Below, in pieces: positions 29,631 through 37,020 of a stretch of 64,000 bases of DNA. Source of the DNA: Clostridium chrysemydis (GTDB lineage: Bacteria; Bacillota; Clostridia; Clostridiales; Clostridiaceae); the NCBI RefSeq assembly GCF_015234215.1, contig NZ_JADEKP010000007.1, positions 29,013-93,012 on the forward strand, given 5' to 3'. The translations under genes and the position numbers were made by a program. The notes beneath the pieces were generated by a model. The model made no database searches, was not told the DNA's origin, and saw only the letters and a program-made list of their open reading frames with translations. Numbering within the stretch: the first letter of the stretch is position 1; each line of letters starts with the position of its first letter.

Positions 29631-30266
29631 ATGGGGATAATTAAACTTGAGAAAGTTAACAAAAGGTATGGTGAAAAGGTAGTTTTAAAAGATTTATCTT
29701 TAGAAATAGATAAGGGAGAAATGGTTGCTTTAATAGGTAATAGCGGTAAGGGTAAAACTACTATTATGAATATAATAGGTTTATTAGAAAGCTTTGATTC
29801 TGGAAAACTTATAATAGATGGAGAAGAAAATATAAGTATAAATTCAAAAAAAGCAAACTTAAACTTAAGAAATAAAATAAGTTATCTTTTTCAAAACTTT
29901 GCATTAGTTGAAAATAAAACTGTTTCCTTTAATTTAGAGATAGCTACAAAATACTTAAAAAAATCAAAGAGTGAAAAAAAGGCACTTATAGAAGAAGCGC
30001 TTGAAAAAGTTAACTTAAAAGGTCTAGAAGATAAGAAAGTATATCAGCTAAGTGGAGGAGAGCAACAAAGGGTTTCTATAGCAAGAGTCTTACTTAAAGA
30101 TAGCAAGATAGTACTTGCTGATGAGCCTACTGGTTCTTTAGATACTTTAAATAGAGATATGGTTTTTAAACATCTAAAAGATATGAACTCTAAAGGCAAG
30201 ACTATAGTTATAGTTACTCACGACTTAGAACTAGCTAAAATGTGTGATAGAATAATAAAGATATAA
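29631..30266 (+). CDS. ABC transporter ATPase (bacteriocin export, lactococcin 972 group-like)
   Basis: A 211-residue ABC ATPase. Walker A is GNSGKGKTT (about residues 36-44), with Lys replacing the usual Ser or Ala between the glycines; the Q-loop is FQNFALVENKTV, the signature LSGGEQQR (about 138-145) and Walker B IVLADEPTGSLD. The short MacB/LolD-like architecture and its position directly after the 705-residue permease show a two-component exporter. Energising export of, or immunity to, a peptide is inferred. Ends at a terminator that overlaps its stop codon. Confidence 0.85.
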   Translation: MGIIKLEKVNKRYGEKVVLKDLSLEIDKGEMVALIGNSGKGKTTIMNIIGLLESFDSGKLIIDGEENISINSKKANLNLRNKISYLFQNFALVENKTVSFNLEIATKYLKKSKSEKKALIEEALEKVNLKGLEDKKVYQLSGGEQQRVSIARVLLKDSKIVLADEPTGSLDTLNRDMVFKHLKDMNSKGKTIVIVTHDLELAKMCDRIIKI

Positions 30267-30293
30267 AGAGCAGATTTTTCTCTGCTCTTTTTA
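30265..30293 (+). terminator. Rho-independent terminator
   Basis: AAAGAGCAGA (30265-30274) pairs perfectly with TCTGCTCTTT (30281-30290), plus further Ts. It overlaps the stop codon of the ATPase gene. Confidence 0.88.
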
Positions 30294-30361
30294 ATCTTAT
30301 AAAAGTTACTTTCTTGTACTAGGAATAAAGTAAACAAAAAATAAACAATAAGCATTTCATC

Positions 30362-30390
30362 TTGAAAACGATTTAACAAAGGTGTACTAT
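30362..30390 (+). promoter_or_regulatory. Promoter for a candidate small RNA
   Basis: A -35 TTGAAA (30362-30367) and a -10 TACTAT (30385-30390) with 17-bp spacing. The next gene starts 500 bases away. Confidence 0.5.
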
Positions 30391-30396
30391 AAGAAT

Positions 30397-30506
30397 GTAC
30401 TCATAAATCAAAAAAACACAAAACAATATAAAAGGTTAAGAGAATTAGAGAGAGAAAAAGCTTAAGGTATTTGCTGGGTGAATTTATAAATACTTTAAGC
30501 TTTTTT
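30397..30506 (+). ncRNA. Candidate small RNA of about 110 nt
   Basis: Between the promoter at 30362-30390 and a strong terminator-like stem there is no ORF. The 3' end is a long hairpin: AAAAAGCTTAAGGTATTT (30455-30472) with AAATACTTTAAGCTTTTTT (30488-30506), including the T-tract. The 5' part is A-rich and single-stranded, ending in a purine-rich GAATTAGAGAGAG stretch that could pair with target mRNAs. Function unknown. Confidence 0.5.
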
Positions 30507-30672
30507 CTGTTTATATATATAAATAATTACGGGATTTTGAATATAAAAGAATAAAATTTTATTAAAGTAGCTAGATTTAACAAAATTTTTTATAAATTTG
30601 TTGTATAATGAATAGTAATAAATATATATGTGTATAATATATATATGTTTTGAAATTTTTGGCAACTGATTC

Positions 30673-30698
30673 CGCACCCTAACGGGTGCACTTTTTTT
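30673..30698 (+). terminator. Isolated strong terminator hairpin
   Basis: GCACCC (30674-30679) pairs with GGGTGC (30684-30689) around TAAC, followed by seven Ts. It ends a short AT-rich segment with TATAAT motifs (30604, 30633) but no ORF, so it may terminate another small transcript. The remainder of this 624-base gap holds no gene. Confidence 0.65.
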
Positions 30699-30765
30699 GT
30701 CCAAATATCCATAAGTAGTTAACAAAGAGTTTAAAAACTTAATAATATAAATTAACAAAAAGTAC

Positions 30766-30794
30766 TTTACAACTAATAATAATTATTATATAAT
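30766..30794 (+). promoter_or_regulatory. Rubrerythrin promoter with PerR-like operator
   Basis: The -35 TTTACA (30766-30771) and -10 TATAAT (30789-30794) have exact 17-bp spacing. The spacer contains a perfect 7-1-7 palindrome, TAATAAT-A-ATTATTA (30774-30788), which matches the PerR box TTATAAT-N-ATTATAA at 12 of 14 arm positions. PerR is the peroxide-sensing Fur-family repressor; reverse rubrerythrins are known PerR targets in clostridia. Confidence 0.65.
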
Positions 30795-30890
30795 AAGATT
30801 GTATTCAGGAAGAGAACAAAAACTTGAATACATAATAAATGTGTGTGAAAAAGATTTTATATAAATTTTATTTAAGAGGAGACGGTAATT

Positions 30891-31433
30891 ATGAAAAAAT
30901 TTGTTTGTACAATTTGTGGATATATTTATGAAGGAGAACAAGCACCAGAAAAATGTCCAATCTGTGGAGCAGGTGCTGATAAATTCCAAGAACAAGTAGG
31001 AGAAATGGCTTGGGCTGACGAACACAGAATCGGAGTTGCTAAAGACGTAGATCCAAGAATCGTTGAAGGATTACAAGCTAACTTTATGGGAGAATGTACA
31101 GAAGTTGGAATGTACCTTGCAATGTCAAGACAAGCTGATAGAGAAGGATTCCCAGAAGTTGCAGAAGCTTATAAAAGAATAGCTTTCGAAGAAGCTGAAC
31201 ATGCTTCAAAATTCGCTGAACTTTTAGGAGAAGTAGTTGATGCTGATACTAAATTAAACTTACAAAAAAGAGTAGACGCTGAATACGGAGCTTGCCAAGG
31301 TAAAAAAGAATTAGCTACATTAGCAAAACAATTAAACCTAGATGCTATCCATGACACAGTTCATGAAATGTGTAAAGATGAAGCTAGACACGGAAAAGCA
31401 TTCAAAGGTTTATTAGAAAGATACTTTGCTTAG
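30891..31433 (+). CDS. Reverse rubrerythrin (peroxide-reducing)
   Basis: A 180-residue non-haem iron protein that reduces H2O2 (and O2) with electrons from NADH through rubredoxin-type carriers, protecting anaerobes from oxidative stress. The domain order is reversed relative to classical rubrerythrin: an N-terminal rubredoxin domain with C6-x2-C9 and C22-x2-C25, then a four-helix ferritin-like di-iron domain with EEAEHASKF and [10 protein letters not shown] (E-x2-H motifs). The ATG at 30891 follows AAGAGGAG. It is monocistronic, with a PerR-like operator in its promoter and a terminator after it. C-ending codons suggest high expression. Confidence 0.95.
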   Translation: MKKFVCTICGYIYEGEQAPEKCPICGAGADKFQEQVGEMAWADEHRIGVAKDVDPRIVEGLQANFMGECTEVGMYLAMSRQADREGFPEVAEAYKRIAFEEAEHASKFAELLGEVVDADTKLNLQKRVDAEYGACQGKKELATLAKQLNLDAIHDTVHEMCKDEARHGKAFKGLLERYFA

Positions 31434-31472
31434 GATATAGAAAAACTTATTAATATTCCCTAATATGATAAG

Positions 31473-31512
31473 AAAAAAGCTGTTATATCAGATTTGATAT
31501 AACAGCTTTTAA
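31473..31512 (+). terminator. Rho-independent terminator after rubrerythrin
   Basis: AAAAGCTGTTATATCA pairs with TGATATAACAGCTTTT (ending 31510), a 16-bp perfect stem with a short T-tail. Confidence 0.75.
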
Positions 31513-31643
31513 ATTTATGAAATTGTACTTATTTTAACAAGTTTAAAATAACCTTAAATTTGTTTTATTTTGTAGAAAAGAGTACAAGATTAGGTGTACA
31601 ATCATATTATAGAGTAAACGTTTATATATAGGAGGTAGCTAGT

Positions 31644-31772
31644 ATGTGTGATGTAAAAGCATTAGTTAAAAATTGTGATAAGGACCACTTAGGAAAGTTA
31701 ATAGGAGTAAGTGCACTTGCTATAGTAGGACTTGGAGGGGCAATATTTTTAGCTACTAAATTAAAAAAATAA
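31644..31772 (+). CDS. Small membrane protein, 42 residues
   Basis: ATG at 31644 follows an excellent ribosome binding site, AGGAGG, and opens a 42-residue ORF. The peptide starts MCDVKALVKNC, has one Gly/Ala/Leu-rich membrane helix (about residues 20-38: IGVSALAIVGLGGAIFLATK) and ends in KLKK, giving an N-out or N-in single-span topology with a positive tail. Terminators lie on both sides, so it is its own transcription unit. The two Cys near the N terminus (C2, C11) are notable. Function unknown; a real gene is likely because of the ribosome binding site and codon use. Confidence 0.7.
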   Translation: MCDVKALVKNCDKDHLGKLIGVSALAIVGLGGAIFLATKLKK

Positions 31773-31798
31773 TACTTAAAAATTTTAGAGTTGTTTTG

Positions 31799-31830
31799 GG
31801 AATTTATCTTTAAAGGTAAGTTCCTTTTTA
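31799..31830 (+). terminator. Rho-independent terminator
   Basis: GGAATTTATCTTT (31799-31811) pairs with AAAGGTAAGTTCC (31812-31824, G-U pairs included), followed by Ts. Confidence 0.75.
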
Positions 31831-31888
31831 TTTTCCTATCACCTATGCTATAATTAAGCAGATAAAAAGAAGAAAAGGACGGATTTCT

Positions 31889-33259
31889 ATGGTTACAAAG
31901 AATGAAGAATACATATTAGATATTATTTCAGAAGGTTATGAAGGCGAAGGAGTAGCTAAAATTGATAACTACCCTATATTTGTAGAAGGTGCCTTAAAAG
32001 GCGAAAAAGTTAAGATTAGAATAGTTAAAGCTTTAAAAAATTACGCGTATGGAAGATTAATTGAAGTTTTAGAAAAATCAGAAGGTAGAGTAGAGGCTGC
32101 TTGTAAATATTATAAAAGATGTGGTGGTTGCAGACTTCAACATATGGATTACAAAACACAATTAGACTTTAAATTCGAAAGAGTTAAAGATTGCGTAAGA
32201 AAAATTGGCGGTTTAGATGAAAGTATAGTTAAATATCCTTTAGGAATGGAAGAGAATCCTTATAGATATAGAAATAAAGTTCAATTACCTATAGGATTAG
32301 TTAATGGAAAAGTAAATGTAGGATTCTATGCACCGAGAAGTCACGACATTATAGATATAGATAAATGCTTAATCCAAGAGGAAGATGCAGATACAGTTTC
32401 AAAGATAACTAAAGAATGGATCGAAGAGTTTAATATAAGACCTGCTTTTGTTGATGGGAAGTTCGATAAAAAAGGTTTAGTTAGACACATAATGATAAGA
32501 AAAGGCTTTAAAACAGGTGGGGTTATGGTAGTCTTAGTCGCGACTAAAGAAGACGTACCTCATTTAGATGATTTAGTTAATAGATTAAAAGAAGAATTAA
32601 GCGGTTTAGAAAGTGTTATATTAAATGTTAATAACAAAGACACTAACGTTATTTTAAGCAATAACTGCAAAACTATTTATGGAAATGATACTATAAAAGA
32701 CTATATAGGAGAGTTTAAATTTAATATATCTCCTTTATCATTCTTCCAAGTTAACCCTATTCAAACAGAAGTTTTATACGGAAAAACTTTAGAATACGCA
32801 GATCTAACAGGAGACGAAGTAGTATTTGATGCATATTGCGGAACAGGAACTATAACACTATTCCTATCACAAAAAGCTAAAAAAGTTTACGGTGTAGAAG
32901 TAATAGAACCTGCAATAATAAACGCAAAAGAAAACGCAAAAATAAATAAAATAGAAAACGCAGAATTCTTAGTAGGAAAGTCAGAAGAAGTTATTCCAGA
33001 ACTTATAGAATCAGGAGTAAAAGCTGACGTTATAGTAGTAGATCCACCTAGAAAAGGTTGCGACGCAAAACTTTTAGAAGCTATAGGAAAAGTTAAGCCA
33101 AAGAAAGTAGTATACGTATCATGCGACCCAAGCACCCTAGCTAGAGATCTAAAAATACTAGAAACACAAGGCTACAAAACTAAAGAAATACAACCCGTAG
33201 ACATGTTCCCACAAACAAGCCACATTGAGAACGTAGCTTTGCTTGTCGAGGAACGATAG
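31889..33259 (+). CDS. 23S rRNA (uracil-C5)-methyltransferase, RlmCD/RumA type
   Basis: A 456-residue SAM-dependent RNA methyltransferase that makes 5-methyluridine in 23S rRNA or tRNA. It has an N-terminal TRAM domain (about 1-60), an iron-sulfur cluster motif [14 protein letters not shown] (about 72-85; with a further Cys at KCLIQEE), the SAM site [14 protein letters not shown] (about 313-326), the DPPRKGC motif and the catalytic cysteine in [14 protein letters not shown] (about 411-424). Firmicute homologues are RlmCD, which modifies two 23S uridines; the exact target is not determined here. The last codons overlap the first copy of a 17-bp repeat that also occurs 124 bases downstream. Confidence 0.92.
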   Translation: MVTKNEEYILDIISEGYEGEGVAKIDNYPIFVEGALKGEKVKIRIVKALKNYAYGRLIEVLEKSEGRVEAACKYYKRCGGCRLQHMDYKTQLDFKFERVKDCVRKIGGLDESIVKYPLGMEENPYRYRNKVQLPIGLVNGKVNVGFYAPRSHDIIDIDKCLIQEEDADTVSKITKEWIEEFNIRPAFVDGKFDKKGLVRHIMIRKGFKTGGVMVVLVATKEDVPHLDDLVNRLKEELSGLESVILNVNNKDTNVILSNNCKTIYGNDTIKDYIGEFKFNISPLSFFQVNPIQTEVLYGKTLEYADLTGDEVVFDAYCGTGTITLFLSQKAKKVYGVEVIEPAIINAKENAKINKIENAEFLVGKSEEVIPELIESGVKADVIVVDPPRKGCDAKLLEAIGKVKPKKVVYVSCDPSTLARDLKILETQGYKTKEIQPVDMFPQTSHIENVALLVEER

Positions 33260-33389
33260 TGACGAAGAGAAGTAATATAGTACGTTCCATGCAAGAGTTG
33301 ACCAAGAGGCCGAACGACAGAGAAGGGCGATTGGAATCAACTTACTGCTGAGAACAGTAACTCCACACATCAAGGAACGATAGTGACGA
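33249..33389 (+). repeat. Structured element bounded by 17-bp direct repeats
   Basis: AGGAACGATAGTGACGA occurs at 33249-33265, overlapping the methyltransferase stop codon, and again at 33373-33389. Between them lie imperfect inverted repeats: an arm starting AGTTGACCAAGAGG with one ending GATTGGAATCAACT (about 33296-33342), and TTACTG with CAGTAA (about 33342-33360). It is more GC-rich than the surrounding DNA and has no ORF. It looks like a small interspersed repeat or structured RNA element. Confidence 0.55.
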
Positions 33390-33445
33390 TTAATTTAGAA
33401 TAAACTACTTAATAGTTTTTAAAATTAAATAGATATAAATAAAGC

Positions 33446-33478
33446 AGACAGCAAATTTATTAATTTGCTGTCTTTTTA
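33446..33478 (+). terminator. Rho-independent terminator
   Basis: AGACAGCAAATT (33446-33457) pairs perfectly with AATTTGCTGTCT (33462-33473), followed by Ts. Confidence 0.85.
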
Positions 33479-33597
33479 TATAAAAATTAAAATCTAAAAT
33501 AACTACTTGTGTTATAAGTTTAAATAGAAAAGATAATATATGATATAGTCATAGTAAGAAAAGTTCTAAATTTAGGTTATGAAGTGCGGAGGGCACT

Positions 33598-33987
33598 ATG
33601 GAAATTTTAGAGTTATTAAAAGGTATAAAAAGAGAAAAGATGAATCTTGTAGAACTAGTAAATGCCTTTGAAAAGATGTGTAAAATAAAAATCAATGGAG
33701 TGGATGAAGAGGAGGATATGATCTTATTTGAAGTAGAGGGATTTTCAGGTAAGTCTTGGACTTGTTTTTCATTAGTTAGGCAGTTCCCAAATGAAGATGA
33801 AGAATATATCCAGCTGCATTTAGATATTAGATATAAAATAGATACAAGAAACAATTTACCTTCAGAATCTATATGGAGTGAAGAGGTTAGTGGAAACTTC
33901 TTTGATTATATAAGAAATTCTGAAGGCTATTTATTCTTAAAAGATAAACAGATTATTAAAGTAGATGTTTTTATGGACGAGACTTAA
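33598..33987 (+). CDS. Hypothetical acidic protein, 129 residues (immunity-like)
   Basis: Family not recognised. A small, acidic, soluble protein (many Glu and Asp), with no signal peptide or membrane helix; aromatic pairs such as SWTCFSLVRQFPNEDEEYIQLHLDI suggest an alpha/beta fold. The ATG at 33598 follows GCGGAGGG. It is the first gene of an island of similar-sized acidic proteins, several of which resemble immunity proteins of polymorphic toxin systems. The immunity role is inferred from context only. Confidence 0.55.
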   Translation: MEILELLKGIKREKMNLVELVNAFEKMCKIKINGVDEEEDMILFEVEGFSGKSWTCFSLVRQFPNEDEEYIQLHLDIRYKIDTRNNLPSESIWSEEVSGNFFDYIRNSEGYLFLKDKQIIKVDVFMDET

Positions 33988-34093
33988 ATAGTACAATCAA
34001 AGCTGTTGTAAATACGTAAAGTGAGAAGCTTACAGTATGGGGCTGAATAAGAACAATTAAGATGGTATAGATATAACAAGGGAGAATTATATA

Positions 34094-34627
34094 ATGATAA
34101 ATTTTTTAAAGGAATTTGAAGAGAAATTTAGACAGGAATTTTATAACGATATCAAAAATCTTCTTGAAAAAATAAGTAATGAAAAGGTATATGCTTGTGC
34201 GTTTGGAACAGATAGCGATTTTTGTACTCTTTTTCTTGCAATTAATACAGAGGAATCCCTTAAAAAACATATAACCGATATGGAAAATGAGGGGCTATGT
34301 AACAGTCAGGAAGATAAAATTTATTACAGGTGGTGTTTATCTGAATTCAAATATGGTAACTCGCACTTTAACCATATTTATAAGCTTCTAAATTCTACGG
34401 AAAACGTATCTGATTATAAAGATAATATAGTTGAAATCATTGCTAAAACAGTGCTTGGTACTGATTCAGAAATTTTTAAGCAGTATGGACAATCAAAAGA
34501 AGATATAACTTTCTTTGTATCTATGACAGATGATGATATGGCGGAAGAGTTAGAAAACCAATCTGTTATTAAAATGACACCTAAAGATTTGGCTAAAGAT
34601 TTTTTAATGAGATATGGGAGGAGATAA
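34094..34627 (+). CDS. DUF4303 family protein (putative immunity protein)
   Basis: A 177-residue soluble protein matching the DUF4303 pattern: an N-terminal helix, VYACAFGTDSDFCTLFLAINTEE, a YYRWCLSEFKYG motif around residue 75, and a C-terminal FVSMTDDDMAEELENQSVIKM block. DUF4303 proteins are often encoded in immunity gene arrays of polymorphic toxin systems, but no biochemical role is established. The ATG at 34094 follows a GGGAG site and the next gene starts eight bases after its stop, so the two are co-transcribed. Confidence 0.68.
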   Translation: MINFLKEFEEKFRQEFYNDIKNLLEKISNEKVYACAFGTDSDFCTLFLAINTEESLKKHITDMENEGLCNSQEDKIYYRWCLSEFKYGNSHFNHIYKLLNSTENVSDYKDNIVEIIAKTVLGTDSEIFKQYGQSKEDITFFVSMTDDDMAEELENQSVIKMTPKDLAKDFLMRYGRR

Positions 34628-34635
34628 TTAATATA

Positions 34636-35322
34636 ATGAAAAAGTTTTGGGGTATTGCAAAAAAATCAAATATTACGGTTGGGTGTACAGGGCAAACGGT
34701 ATATATTTATGAAAATGATTTAGAGATAGCTAAGTTTAAAGATATCAAATACGGTTATAAGGCTATGTTTTGTCCGAGTAAAGATATATTCGTCGTTAAA
34801 TCAACTAATGGTATGCTTGCGATATATTCATTAGTTGAATTAAAATTGCTCCGTAAATTTCGTTTTTCAAAGGTAAGTAACTCACAAGATGATGGTTTTT
34901 GCTTTTCTAAAGATGGTAAATATTTTTACAATATAGAGCGTAATATATCTAGCTTTAAAACACGCTTAGGGATATATGATACAAGCAGTTTTGAAGTAGT
35001 AAAATATCTTTTTACAGAGGATGATTCTATAGTATTAGATCATATTGAATTTGATTTTGAAAAAAACAGTTTATTTATTCTTGGCTTTATGCGAGATGAT
35101 AGTGGTAGTTTTAATTATGGATTTGTTTCTGAGTTTATAAATGATGAATTAATAAATTTTGCAAAAATTACTGATGAACAATACGAATATATCAAAGGAT
35201 TTAAATCCCTTGAAAGCTATGGATTTACATCTAAAGCTAAGGAATGGTCAGATTTAAAATACAAAGGGTATAACTTAGATAATATAGAGGAAAATCAAAT
35301 AAATATTTCTGATTACTTATAA
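34636..35322 (+). CDS. Hypothetical beta-propeller-like protein, 228 residues
   Basis: No named family recognised. The sequence alternates short beta strands with turns, with repeating patterns such as TVYIYENDLEIAKFKD, FCPSKDIFVVKSTNGMLAIYSL and FCFSKDGKYFYNIERN, which resemble WD40-like propeller blades. There is no signal peptide. The start at 34636 is an ATG following GGGAGGAG at 34617. It is coupled to the DUF4303 gene (8-base gap) and lies in the immunity-like island. Confidence 0.55.
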   Translation: MKKFWGIAKKSNITVGCTGQTVYIYENDLEIAKFKDIKYGYKAMFCPSKDIFVVKSTNGMLAIYSLVELKLLRKFRFSKVSNSQDDGFCFSKDGKYFYNIERNISSFKTRLGIYDTSSFEVVKYLFTEDDSIVLDHIEFDFEKNSLFILGFMRDDSGSFNYGFVSEFINDELINFAKITDEQYEYIKGFKSLESYGFTSKAKEWSDLKYKGYNLDNIEENQINISDYL

Positions 35323-35349
35323 ATTTATATTATATTTTAGGGGGGTAAA

Positions 35350-36029
35350 ATGAATTATAGTAAACTAATAAAATCATTAGAACTAATTAAAGAAAATCTT
35401 AGTTCTTCAAAGAGCAGAGTTTTATTTAATGTAGACGTTCCAGCAACAAAGGCAGAAATTGAAGAAACAGAACGAGAGGTTGGAAAAAACTGCCTAGAAG
35501 CTTAAAAGAATTCTTTTTAACTGTATCTAAGGATATAAATTTTTTTATAGACATTGATGAAACATTACTTAAAGAATTAGAAAAAAATAAGGAGTTAGCT
35601 AACACTGGATTGTTTGAATTAAACTTAAGTTTAGAAGGTGTTATAGATGCAGAGGATAATAAAGAAAATTGGATAAATACATGTTTCTCTAATCTAGAAG
35701 ATGATTATGATAAGGTTTGGCATAACAAACTAGGGCTTATGAGTGTTGGTAATGGTGATGTAATAGCCTTTGATTTATTAAGCGATAAAGAGGATCCAAA
35801 TGTTGCTTACCTTAGTCACGATGATGCTAAAGAGCACGGGTAGGTCTTAGGACTTAGCTTTGAAAGTTATATCACAAATTATGTTGGAATAGCTTGCAGC
35901 GGCTTAGAATCATGGGGAACAGAGCCTTTTATAACTGATACTAAAGTAGGAATTGATATGACTTGTGATAATGCTATTATTCTTAGAAAAATATTAGGTT
36001 TACCTGAAGAATATTTTTCTAAAAATTAA
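35350..36029 (+). pseudogene. SMI1/KNR4 (SUKH) family immunity-like gene, broken
   Basis: The ATG at 35350 (after AGGGGGG) opens a frame that stops after 51 codons. A shift in the A6 run at 35484-35489 moves into a frame reading LPRSLKEFFLTVSKD, the hallmark N-terminal motif of SMI1/KNR4 domains, which then continues through GDVIAFDLL. That frame is interrupted again by TAG at 35841, where family members usually have GY or GF followed by the VLG-type motif, then runs on to TAA at 36027-36029. Two independent lesions indicate a decayed gene, or possibly a phase-variable one at the first site. SUKH proteins are immunity factors for nuclease toxins. Confidence 0.75.
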
Positions 36030-36061
36030 TAGGTGAAAATAAAAAAACTAGGAGGAATATT

Positions 36062-36559
36062 ATGAGTAAAGTAGATTTAAATGAAAGATATTATGAGTAT
36101 ATAGCAGATTTAGATGACAATACGGAAAAGGTATTAGAAGAAACGATATTAGTTGCAGGTAAAGCTTTTTGCATTAGTGATTTAAATGATAGTGAAACCA
36201 TTGCAAGTGAAGTAAGAAGCTTTATAGATAGAATTTTAGAAACAGGGGATTTCCCAAAAGAATACCAAAGCCTTGATGAAGTATGTATAGCACTTGGCGC
36301 ATTATATGGGCATTCACTTAAAATTAGTTATGGATGGAGCTGGAAAGTGTTTGGAAAAACAGAGGAAGACTCTATGTGTGGAGTAGTTTCTCCAAAAAAG
36401 AACTTCTGTAATCCTTCTTTTAATTATATTTATAGTATTTTAATTGGAAGTAATTATGGGTCAGATGTAAAAAAAGAAAACACAGTACTTCTTTCTTATA
36501 ATATGATGAAAGATATTGATAAAAAGCCAATGGACCTTAAGTATTATCCGATTTTATAA
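36062..36559 (+). CDS. Hypothetical protein, 165 residues (DUF3806-like)
   Basis: A soluble protein whose middle part, with DEVCIALGALYGHSLKISYGWSWKVFG, resembles the G-x-x-Y/W-x-W pattern of DUF3806-like proteins; this is a tentative match. Cys residues occur at CISDL, VCIAL, MCGVV and FCNPS. The ATG at 36062 follows AGGAGG at the right distance. It lies between the broken SUKH gene and another small immunity-like gene, at 27 bases from the latter, so the island seems to be transcribed as one unit. Function unknown. Confidence 0.55.
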   Translation: MSKVDLNERYYEYIADLDDNTEKVLEETILVAGKAFCISDLNDSETIASEVRSFIDRILETGDFPKEYQSLDEVCIALGALYGHSLKISYGWSWKVFGKTEEDSMCGVVSPKKNFCNPSFNYIYSILIGSNYGSDVKKENTVLLSYNMMKDIDKKPMDLKYYPIL

Positions 36560-36586
36560 CAAATTGGAAGTAGAGGAGATATTTTT

Positions 36587-36955
36587 ATGAATTCTTTTAA
36601 AATTGGAAATACAGAATTTTCAACAGGTGATATTCAATTTTCTATTGAAAAAAGCCTATTGAGTCTTGAGGTTAACGGGAACAAAGATGTTTTTGATAAA
36701 CTAACAGAGGATTATGATAGCGAATGGAGCTTTGCGTTATATCCTCCGAAATTTTATTTATATGATATTCCGTATGAGGATAAAAAAATAATGATAGATG
36801 AAGATTTTAGCTACAAATATGATGTCTCCCTTTATATGATGGAGTACAACGATTTTATAGGTACGTTAGAAATAACAGATAAAAGTATTAATATTCAAGG
36901 GCAAGTTGATATTATGGGGGATGTATTATCGCTTTCTATTATACTTGAAAAGTAA
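36587..36955 (+). CDS. Hypothetical protein, 122 residues
   Basis: Family not recognised. The protein is beta-strand rich and acidic, with aromatic-proline motifs (WSFALYPPKFYLYDIPYED) and a C-terminal strand pair (SINIQGQVDIMGDVLSLSIILEK). It has no signal peptide or membrane segment. The ATG at 36587 follows AGAGGAG. Size, acidity and position suggest another immunity-type protein. Confidence 0.5.
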   Translation: MNSFKIGNTEFSTGDIQFSIEKSLLSLEVNGNKDVFDKLTEDYDSEWSFALYPPKFYLYDIPYEDKKIMIDEDFSYKYDVSLYMMEYNDFIGTLEITDKSINIQGQVDIMGDVLSLSIILEK

Positions 36956-37020
36956 ACTTGTAAAAATTTATTATTAGGTGAAATCAGGATTTTTTACGAA
37001 ATGTTTAACTAAAAAATGAG

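Noticed and set aside
30495-30758. Minus-strand 87-codon ORF in the gap before rubrerythrin
   Set aside because: No ribosome binding site, low-complexity Ile/Tyr/Lys sequence, and it runs through a terminator hairpin and promoter-like DNA.
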